Below, in pieces: positions 58,275 to 64,000 of a stretch of DNA of 64,000 nt. A model generated the notes under the pieces. The model made no database searches, was not told the origin of the DNA, and worked only from the letters and a program-made list of their open reading frames with translations. Source of the DNA: JACDAN01 sp963834825 (GTDB lineage Bacteria; Actinomycetota; Thermoleophilia; Gaiellales; Gaiellaceae); the NCBI GenBank assembly GCA_963834825.1, contig CAWICZ010000014.1:434001-498000 (forward strand). The letters are read 5' to 3'. The translations under genes and the position numbers were made by a program. Every line of letters starts with the position of its first letter. Positions within the stretch are counted from its first letter, which is position 1.

Positions 58275-59354
58275 ATGGGTCTCGTGCGCGTCCTTCTGGC
58301 CCTGGCCGTCCTTGGCGTCGGCGCAATCCCCGCCGCGGTAGTGCCTGCTTCGTCCCTGTCCAGTCCACGGGCTGCGCATTCGGCGACGCTGCTTCACAAC
58401 GGTGAGGTGCTGATCGCGGGCGGCTGCGCCGTGGACGGCTGCGAGCGGGACGCGCGCGGCGCTGAGACGGAGCTTTTCGACCCCGCCACGGGGCGGTTCC
58501 GAGCCGGGCCGCGCCTCCGGCGACCGCGCGTCGGCCATGCCGCCTTCCGCTTCCCGACGGCCGCGTCGTGATCGCGGGCGGCTGGCAAAGCGCCGACCCG
58601 ACGGCCGGGACCGAGATCTACGATCCGGCTCGCAACACGATCGCCGCCGGGCCGGCGATGACCACTCCCCGCGGCGGCTTCACAGTCACCCCGCTCGGCC
58701 GCGGACGATTCCTGATCGCGGGAGGAGAGGACGCGCGCCGTCCCCTGGCGTCCGCCGAGATTTTCGACGCTGCATCCATGCGCTTCCGCCGCACGGGCAG
58801 CATGGCCTCTCCGCGCTTCGCGCACGCCGCTGCACCGCTCGGGCGCGGCCGCGTGCTCGTCACCGGCGGCGGGGACGCGCGAGACCTCGTGCTCTCGACG
58901 ACCGAGGTCTACGACGCGCGGACGGGCCGCTTCACCCGCGGCCCGGCGATGACCACGAACCGGTACAAGCACGCCGCCGTCCCGCTCGGCGGAGGTGCCG
59001 CGCTCGTCGTCGGCGGATCGGACGGCCGCGACTTCAACGGCCGGTATGCGAGCGCCGAGCGGTACGACCCCCAGTACCCGCCGCTTCCGTCGTGTTGGCG
59101 CCATGGCCGAGCATCGGTTCAAGCTCGCCGGCGCCGTCGTCCGCATCCCGTCGGGCCGTGTGGTGGTTGCGGGCGGTGGCGCTCGGGTGGAGGTCTACGA
59201 GCCCGCCACGCGCCGGTTCCGAGCCGCCGGGCGGCTCGGAACCTCGCTCGCGTCCTCGACGGCGACGCCGCTCCCTGACGGGCGGGTGCTCGTCGTCGGC
59301 GGCTACGACGACCGCATCCGCGTCACGCCGGCGGCCTGGCTCGTTACCCCGTAG
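58275..59354 (+). pseudogene. Exported kelch-repeat protein with two frame breaks
   Basis: ATG 58275 starts a signal peptide (GLVRVLLALAVLGVGAIPAA) followed by kelch repeats (LLHNGEVLIAGGC, ETELFDPATGRFRAGPRL). The frame breaks near 58550, where one base seems missing in the LPDGRVV repeat. It continues in a second frame (VVIAGGWQ..., VYDARTGRFTRGPAM), then breaks again at the C5 run near 59069, where one extra C restores ...DPSTRRFRRVGAM.... It ends at 59354 (LPDGRVLVVGGYDDRI). About six repeats would form a beta propeller. The 179 bp before it (58096-58274) hold nothing recognisable. Confidence 0.75.
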
Positions 59355-59370
59355 CCCGCACAATTCGTCC

Positions 59371-59900
59371 GTGCGCATCATCGCGGGCGAGAAGCGGGGC
59401 GCGAAGATCGTCGCGCCGAAGGGGCACGACACGCGGCCGACGTCGGACCGGGCGCGCGAGGCCGCGTTCAACCTGATCGGCCCGGTCGACGGCGCGTCTG
59501 TGCTCGATCTCTTCGCCGGCTCCGGGGCCTACGGGCTCGAGGCGCTCTCCCGAGGCGCCGCGTCGGCCGTGTTCGCGGAAACCGACCCGGCGGCCTGCGA
59601 CGCGATCCGCCGAAACCTGGAGAAGCTCCGGTTCATCGGCGCGACGGTGCTCTGCCGCGATGCGATCCAGGTTCTCTCCGAAGAGGTCGGGGCAGGCAGG
59701 CGCTACGATCTCGTCCTCGCCGACCCGCCTTACCGGGCGTTTTCATCTGTGCAAACCGGTCTCGCCATGTACCTGCCTCGAGTGCTCGCCCCCGACGGCC
59801 TCGCCGTCGTCGAGACCCATGCGAAGGAGGAGCCGGAGCTGCCGCTCGTGGTCCGTACCAGTCGGCGGTACGGCTCGGCGCGCCTGACGCTGTTCGACGC

Positions 59901-59904
<4 letters not shown>
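59371..59904 (+). CDS. rsmD: 16S rRNA (guanine-966-N2)-methyltransferase RsmD
   Basis: A 177-residue enzyme from GTG 59371. It begins RIIAGEKRGAKIVAPKGHDT and has RPTSDRAREAAFNLIG, SAM motif I VLDLFAGSGAYGLEALSRG and the catalytic motif VLADPPYRAF. It methylates G966 of 16S rRNA. It overlaps coaD by 4 nt (ATGA), a very widespread gene pair. Confidence 0.96.
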
Positions 59905-60416
<512 letters not shown>

Positions 60417-60427
60417 ACTCCTGGGCC

Positions 60428-60934
60428 ATGGACGTCCTCGTTCTCATCGACAAGCTCGACGACCTCGTTCACAACGCGAAAGCCGTGCCGCTCACCGACC
60501 AGGTGCGCATCGACCGCGAGGAGATCTACGAGATCCTCGATCAGATGCGCGCGACGATCCCGGAGGAGATCAAGCAGGCCCGCTGGATCGTCAAGGAGCG
60601 GCAGGAGATGCTCGCCGAAGCAAAGCGCGAGTGCGATCGGATCCTCGGCGAGGCGCGGGAGCAGGCAGCCCGCGAAGCGTCGCAGACGGAGATCGTCAAG
60701 CTCGCCGAACGGCAGGCACAGGAGATCATCGACGACGCGCGGCGGCAGGCCCGCGAGACGCGCCTCGAGATGGAGGACTGGGCCGACAGCATCCTCTCCA
60801 CGCTCGAGGTCAACCTCGACAAGTTCCTCGGCGCCGTCAAGCGTGGGCGCGAGCGGCTGCACGAGCGCTCGCAGGAGACGGTCGTCGCGGGCGTCGCGGC
60901 TCCGGGCTCCAACGACGATCAGCCCTACGAGTAG
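60428..60934 (+). CDS. SepIVA-like coiled-coil protein
   Basis: A 168-residue DivIVA-like protein. A short N-terminal globular region (VLVLIDKLDDLVHNAKAVPL, QVRIDREEIYEILDQMRATI) is followed by a long coiled coil (ERQEMLAEAKRECDRILGEA, RQAQEIIDDARRQARETRLE). Size, composition and neighbours (DUF177, rnc, smc nearby) match mycobacterial SepIVA (Rv2927c), which acts in division and polar growth. ATG 60428 is 8 nt after TAGACT, so it is leaderless. Confidence 0.85.
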   Translation: MDVLVLIDKLDDLVHNAKAVPLTDQVRIDREEIYEILDQMRATIPEEIKQARWIVKERQEMLAEAKRECDRILGEAREQAAREASQTEIVKLAERQAQEIIDDARRQARETRLEMEDWADSILSTLEVNLDKFLGAVKRGRERLHERSQETVVAGVAAPGSNDDQPYE

Positions 60935-61625
60935 CGCGCGCGTCGCTGCGCTCTACGACGTTCACGGGAACCTTCCCGCGCTCGAGGCTGCCCTCACGGC
61001 GATCGGCGACGATCGCCGGCTCGTCTTCGGCGGCGACGTCGCCTGGGGGCCGCTGCCTGTCGAGACCGTCGATCGCATCCGGTCCCTCGATGCGCTCGCG
61101 ATCCGCGGGAACGCCGATCGCGATCTCGACGACGAATGGATCGAGCAGCAGCTCAGGCCTGAGCGCCTCGAGTGGCTGACGACCCGCCCCGAGCAGCTCG
61201 AGCTCGAGGTCGAGGGTCTCGGGCGCGTGCTCTTCTGCCATGGCTCGCCGCGAAGCGACGAGGAGATGCTCCTCCGCACGGCCTCCGACAAGCGCTTGGG
61301 GGAGATCCTCGCCGGCGTCCAGGCCGACGTCGTCGTCTGCGGGCATACGCACATGCAGTTCGACCGCGCAGTCGGCGACAAGCGCGTGGTCAACGCCGGC
61401 AGCGTCGGGCTTCCCTATGGAGCAACCGGCGCGCATTGGGTGGAGCTGGGCCCAGACGTTCGGCATCGCCGCAAGCCGTACGACGCCTCGCCGCTTCGCG
61501 GCTCGGAGTGGCCTCGTGCCTCAGAGATCCTCTCCGTGATCGAATCGCCACCGAGCGAAGAGCAGGCGATCGCCGAGTTCGAGGCCCTCATCGCCGCGGG
61601 TCGCGACGCCACCCTCATTCATTGA
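60918..61625 (+). CDS. Calcineurin-like metallophosphoesterase
   Basis: A phosphoesterase of about 230 residues with the full motif set: D-x-H in LYDVHGNLPALEAAL, GD in FGGDVAWGPLP, GNxD in IRGNADRDL, CHGSP, and GHTHMQFDR. It has the YfcE/MJ0936 single-domain layout. No ATG, GTG or TTG precedes the conserved ARVAALYDVHG in a sensible place; the coordinate given starts at ATC 60918 and is provisional (the next option, GTG 60843, lies 92 nt inside the upstream gene). The substrate is unknown. Confidence 0.85.
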   Translation: MSPTSSARVAALYDVHGNLPALEAALTAIGDDRRLVFGGDVAWGPLPVETVDRIRSLDALAIRGNADRDLDDEWIEQQLRPERLEWLTTRPEQLELEVEGLGRVLFCHGSPRSDEEMLLRTASDKRLGEILAGVQADVVVCGHTHMQFDRAVGDKRVVNAGSVGLPYGATGAHWVELGPDVRHRRKPYDASPLRGSEWPRASEILSVIESPPSEEQAIAEFEALIAAGRDATLIH

Positions 61626-61789
61626 CCACGCCACGCGTGGCCGCGCTCTACGACGTCTACGGGAACCTGCCTGCGCAGCGTTTTGCCGAGGAGAGCATCC
61701 ACTCTTTCCATCCGAGGAGTGAAGCGCTCGAGTTCTTCGAAGCGATGGCCTCCAGGCAATGGGCCGAGCGCTACCCTGGCCGATCGTGA
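61622..61789 (+). pseudogene. Remnant of a second metallophosphoesterase
   Basis: A 55-codon ORF from TTG 61622 (TTGA overlap). Its first 15 residues (TTPRVAALYDVYGNLPA) repeat the N-terminus of the preceding gene almost exactly, but the frame jumps straight to a helical C-terminal piece (HPRSEALEFFEAMASRQWAE), so the metal-binding core is missing. It looks like a tandem duplicate that lost its middle by deletion. Its stop overlaps the DUF177 start (GTGA), which may be why it is kept. Confidence 0.65.
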
Positions 61790-62295
61790 CCACATTCGAC
61801 CTCAGACAGGCCAAGCTCCGTCCGGGAGAGGAGTACCGCGACGAGCAGGAGATTGCGCTCTCGCCGTACGACCTCGGCGGACAGCGCTACCTGCCCGTGC
61901 CCGAGCTCGTCACCGCCGAGCTCGCGATCACCCGCGGGACGAGCGGGACAACCTTCGAGCTGCGCTTCCCGGTCCGGCTGCACGGACCGTGCTACCGGTG
62001 CCTGAAGGATGCGGTGCTCGACCTCTCCATCCACGCTCGCGAGTACCAGGCGACGAGCCCCGGCGAGTCAGACGAGCTGCGCACTCCGTACGTCGCCGAC
62101 AACAAGCTCCTGCTCTCCGACTGGGCGCGCGACGCGATCGCGCTCGAGCTGCCGCAGAAGATCCTCTGCCGTCCGGACTGCGCCGGCCTCTGTCCGGTGT
62201 GTGGCGAGGACCTGAACGAGAACCCGCACGAGCACGAGGAAGACCACAGCGACCCACGGTGGGCGGCCCTCGAAAGCCTAAAAGGCCGGCTCTGA
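61786..62295 (+). CDS. DUF177 (YceD) family protein
   Basis: A 169-residue protein from GTG 61786. It has FDLRQAKLRPGEEYRDEQ, HGPCYRCLKDAVLDLSI and the C-terminal cysteine cluster ILCRPDCAGLCPVCGEDLNE, which is the DUF177 zinc-binding pattern. DUF177 genes sit next to rpmF almost everywhere, and the plant homologue has been linked to 23S rRNA maturation. Two hairpins separate it from rpmF. Confidence 0.92.
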   Translation: MTTFDLRQAKLRPGEEYRDEQEIALSPYDLGGQRYLPVPELVTAELAITRGTSGTTFELRFPVRLHGPCYRCLKDAVLDLSIHAREYQATSPGESDELRTPYVADNKLLLSDWARDAIALELPQKILCRPDCAGLCPVCGEDLNENPHEHEEDHSDPRWAALESLKGRL

Positions 62296-62307
62296 CCTGC
62301 ATCCGCC

Positions 62308-62332
62308 GCGAAACGGGCTGTGCCCGTTTCGC
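62308..62332 (+). terminator. 11-bp perfect triloop hairpin after DUF177
   Basis: GCGAAACGGGC pairs perfectly with GCCCGTTTCGC around TGT, 12 nt after the DUF177 stop. No U-tract follows. It is probably the end of the upstream operon, since a -10 box for rpmF lies further on at 62420. Confidence 0.65.
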
Positions 62333-62366
62333 CGCTGCGGCACCTCGAGAAGGAACTGCCGCCACA

Positions 62367-62410
62367 CCACTGCCTTCACTCAGTGGCTGAAAGTCGTGAG
62401 ACCTTCAGCC
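62367..62410 (+). other. Two mutually exclusive hairpins before rpmF
   Basis: CCACTG (62367-62372) can pair with CAGTGG (62381-62386), or GGCTGAA (62385-62391) can pair with TTCAGCC (62404-62410) with an inner GTC-GTGA-GAC. The two share bases 62385-62386 and cannot form together. They lie upstream of the TAAACT box, so they belong to read-through transcripts from DUF177. Confidence 0.4.
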
Positions 62411-62419
62411 AGATTTAGC

Positions 62420-62425
62420 TAAACT
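62420..62425 (+). promoter_or_regulatory. -10 box of rpmF
   Basis: TAAACT lies 11 nt before the rpmF ATG, and no Shine-Dalgarno sequence is present. The same hexamer serves rplY at 27050-27055. It fits a leaderless or very short-leader transcript. Confidence 0.5.
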
Positions 62426-62436
62426 CCGCCGCCGCG

Positions 62437-62625
62437 ATGGCAGTCCCCAAGCGAAAAACAACGAAGTCGCGCCGAGACAAGCGGCGGGCGCAGCACAAGC
62501 TCGAGGCTCCGCGCCTGAACGAGTGTCCGGTCTGCCACCGCCCGAAGCGGCCACACCACGTCTGCCCGAGCTGCAAGACCTACCGAGGGCGCGAAGTCGA
62601 GCCGCTGCGCGCGCCGGTCCCGTAG
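62437..62625 (+). CDS. rpmF: 50S ribosomal protein L32
   Basis: A 62-residue L32 beginning AVPKRKTTKSRRDKRRAQHK, with both cysteine pairs (CPVCHRPKRPHHVCPSC), so this is the zinc-binding C+ form. Its place between DUF177 and acpP is the standard arrangement. Confidence 0.98.
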   Translation: MAVPKRKTTKSRRDKRRAQHKLEAPRLNECPVCHRPKRPHHVCPSCKTYRGREVEPLRAPVP

Positions 62626-62666
62626 AATCGGCGCGCTTCTAGTTCCCCCAACGCAAGCGAGGTGAC

Positions 62667-62912
62667 ATGGCAGCGTCCCGTGACGAAGTCTTCGAGCGCA
62701 TCAAGGAAGTCCTGGCCGAGCGGTTGAGCGTCGAAGAGGCGAATATCACCGAGGAGGCGAACTTCCAGGAGGATCTGGACGCCGACTCGCTCGATCTCGT
62801 CGAGATGATCATGGAGCTCGAAGATCAGTTCGGGATCAAGATCCCGGACGAGGATGCCCAGAAGATCCAGACAGTCGGGCAGGCTGTCGACTACGTCACC
62901 TCGCACCAATAG
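62667..62912 (+). CDS. acpP: Acyl carrier protein
   Basis: An 81-residue ACP. The phosphopantetheine attachment site is DADSLDLVEMIMELE, and the acidic helices match fatty-acid-synthesis ACPs (FQEDLDADSL, FGIKIPDEDAQKI). AGGTGA precedes the ATG. It carries the growing acyl chain as a thioester. The same neighbourhood includes coaD, which acts in CoA synthesis. Confidence 0.97.
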   Translation: MAASRDEVFERIKEVLAERLSVEEANITEEANFQEDLDADSLDLVEMIMELEDQFGIKIPDEDAQKIQTVGQAVDYVTSHQ

Positions 62913-62970
62913 CGGCGGTGCACCGGCGGGGAGGCCCGCGGCTCTTGCGGAGCTGATCGCCCAGCTCCCC

Positions 62971-63606
62971 TTGGAGCTCCTCGACAACGCGTTCACGCAC
63001 CCGTCGTGGGCGGCCGACCGCTCGGAGTCGTACGAGCGGCTCGAGTTCCTCGGTGACAGCGTGCTCGAGCTCGCGGTCGCCCGGGCTCTGTACGACCGTT
63101 TTCCCGATCTGACCGAAGGTCGGCTCGCCAAGATCCGCTCGCACGTCGTCTCACGGGCCAGCTGCGCGGTGGTCGCGCGCGAGCTCCGCCTCGGGGAGCA
63201 GCTGGTCGAGAAGGGCCGCGCAGTCGTTCCGCCGGACGAGCTGGACCGACTTGCCCGAAACCGGAACGTCCTGGCGGCGCTCGTCGAGGCAGCCCTCGCG
63301 GCACTCTTCCTCGAGCATGGGTACGAGGCGATCGAGGGTCCGATCGTCGAGGCGTTCTCCGGGCGGATCGAGTACGCGGCGACTACGCACGTCGATTTCA
63401 AGACGGAGCTCCAGGAAGCGCTGGCCGCGCTGGGACAGCAGGTCAGCTACTCGGTTCTCGATGTCGAGGGCCCGCCGCACGAGCGCCGATTCACATCGGC
63501 GGCCGTGATCGACGGCGACCAGGCGGGCGTCGGCTTCGGGGCCTCGAAGAAGGCTGCCGAACAGGAAGCCGCGAGGCAGGCGCTCGAGAAGCTTCGCGCG
63601 GCGTAG
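62971..63606 (+). CDS. rnc: Ribonuclease III
   Basis: The coordinate starts at TTG 62971, the first standard start after acpP. Similarity reaches further upstream (LAELIAQLPLELLDNAFTHP), so translation may begin at CTG 62953 or at ATG 62854 inside acpP. The catalytic signature is ERLEFLGDSVLELAV, and the second acidic site is in NVLAALVEAALAALFLEHGY. The C-terminal dsRNA-binding domain is DFKTELQEALAALGQ to GFGASKKAAEQEAARQALEK. It processes rRNA precursors and structured RNAs. Repeat copy 5 starts at its TAG. Confidence 0.94.
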   Translation: MELLDNAFTHPSWAADRSESYERLEFLGDSVLELAVARALYDRFPDLTEGRLAKIRSHVVSRASCAVVARELRLGEQLVEKGRAVVPPDELDRLARNRNVLAALVEAALAALFLEHGYEAIEGPIVEAFSGRIEYAATTHVDFKTELQEALAALGQQVSYSVLDVEGPPHERRFTSAAVIDGDQAGVGFGASKKAAEQEAARQALEKLRAA

Positions 63607-63768
63607 TGCCCCTTCAAGTGATGCTGTCCACCTTCTGGCTCGCGAGCACCAAGCCAGAGGCCGCACTCGTCCGCAGCCAAGGCTAGACAGCCTTGGTAAG
63701 GGCGAGGGTGGGCTCTGGCGCCGCGTGATCGTGGGCCAGAAGCGGGCAAGTATTGCTTGGAGGGGCAC
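63606..63768 (-). repeat. Palindromic hairpin element, copy 5 (inverted)
   Basis: A 163-bp copy in the opposite orientation to copies 1-4, still beginning at the G of the upstream TAG (rnc). Read on the minus strand, its ends are GTGCCCCTCCAAGCAATAC and GCATCACTTGAAGGGGCAC. Pairs at arm positions 8 and 11 have switched from G-C/C-G to T-A/A-T with both partners changed (63613/63761 and 63616/63758). It fills most of the rnc-smc gap. Confidence 0.93.
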
Positions 63769-63804
63769 TCAAGCGTCCGCCCCGGTCACTAGCGTTCGGC
63801 CGGC

Positions 63805-64000
63805 GTGCACCTCCGCGCGATCCGCATCCGCGGCTTCAAGTCCTTCCCTGAGCCGGTCGAGGTTCGCCTCGATCCGGGCGTCGCCGTGGTCGTGGGTCCG
63901 AACGGCTCCGGGAAGTCGAACGTCGCCGATGCGCTGCTCTGGGCCTGTGGGAGCCTCAGTCCGAGCGAGTTGCGGGCCGAGAAGCCCGACGACGTGCTCT
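63805..64000 (+). CDS. smc: Chromosome segregation protein SMC, N-terminal part
   Basis: GTG 63805 opens HLRAIRIRGFKSFPEPVEVR, followed by the Walker A motif VVVGPNGSGKSNVADALLW; the frame then leaves the window after about 65 residues. This is the ATPase head of SMC, which compacts and segregates the chromosome with ScpA/ScpB. TAGCGT (63790-63795) lies 9 nt before the GTG. The rnc-smc order is typical; no mutM (fpg) gene lies between them here. Confidence 0.95.
   Translation, partial: MHLRAIRIRGFKSFPEPVEVRLDPGVAVVVGPNGSGKSNVADALLWACGSLSPSELRAEKPDDVL

Overview
The window is high-G+C, gene-dense bacterial chromosome. The gene set points to an actinobacterium, most likely of the Thermoleophilia (Gaiellales/Solirubrobacterales-like) type. 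The evidence is an HspR-controlled dnaK-grpE-dnaJ-hspR-clpB operon, a SepIVA-like coiled-coil protein next to DUF177, rpmF, acpP, rnc and smc, an eno/ftsB/DUF501 neighbourhood, and very frequent leaderless promoters. The taxonomic call is an inference from gene content. There are no transposases, prophage genes, CRISPR arrays or rRNA genes; one tRNA (Gln) is present.

Layout. 1-7140: the end of an M29 aminopeptidase, then the heat-shock chaperone operon. 7141-14250: small conserved genes, a pseudouridine-catabolism operon (psuK-psuG plus an NylC-like self-cleaving peptidase), a methyltransferase/VOC operon preceded by several very small ORFs with strong ribosome binding sites, and a stand-alone 55-residue gene. 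14250-30342: an LCP cell-wall ligase and ROK kinase divergon, rsmI, an M23 peptidase, the overlapping metG-tatD-rsmA-ispE operon, tRNA-Gln, glmU-prs, a GT39-like enzyme, rplY-pth and an ABC exporter. 30343-41092: mfd, a parvulin lipoprotein, mazG-eno-GerMN-pyk-ftsB-DUF501 and an HTH-receiver regulator. 41089-50255: a GAF-SpoIIE phosphatase, a spermidine-synthase-like membrane protein, an L,D-transpeptidase, a TlpA-CcmH-CcdA thiol/cytochrome c module, a ferredoxin and an amber-split small gene. 50291-58095: a VOC protein, a flavoprotein, a NarL-type two-component pair, an SOS-boxed SPL-like radical SAM gene, a CNNM transporter and recG. 58275-64000: a kelch protein with two frame breaks, rsmD-coaD-sepIVA-like, a metallophosphatase and its remnant, DUF177, rpmF, acpP, rnc and the start of smc.

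The most unusual feature is a family of five 162-163 bp palindromic elements (4137, 8586, 16343, 26885 and 63606). Each starts at or directly after the stop codon of the upstream gene. Each folds end to end into one long hairpin, and at least six base pairs have changed in a compensatory way between copies. Transition-type mismatches all have the same polarity, so they become G-U pairs in RNA made from one particular strand. I could not assign these elements to a named family.

A second theme is transcription and translation signals. About twenty genes without a Shine-Dalgarno sequence have a TANNNT -10 box 6-11 nt before their start codon, and three divergent gene pairs have -10 boxes that overlap or lie a few bases apart. 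Five further genes have conserved N-termini that extend upstream of any ATG, GTG or TTG. Several frame breaks (dnaJ, the kelch gene, possibly the M23 gene) look like single-base indels and may be sequencing errors.
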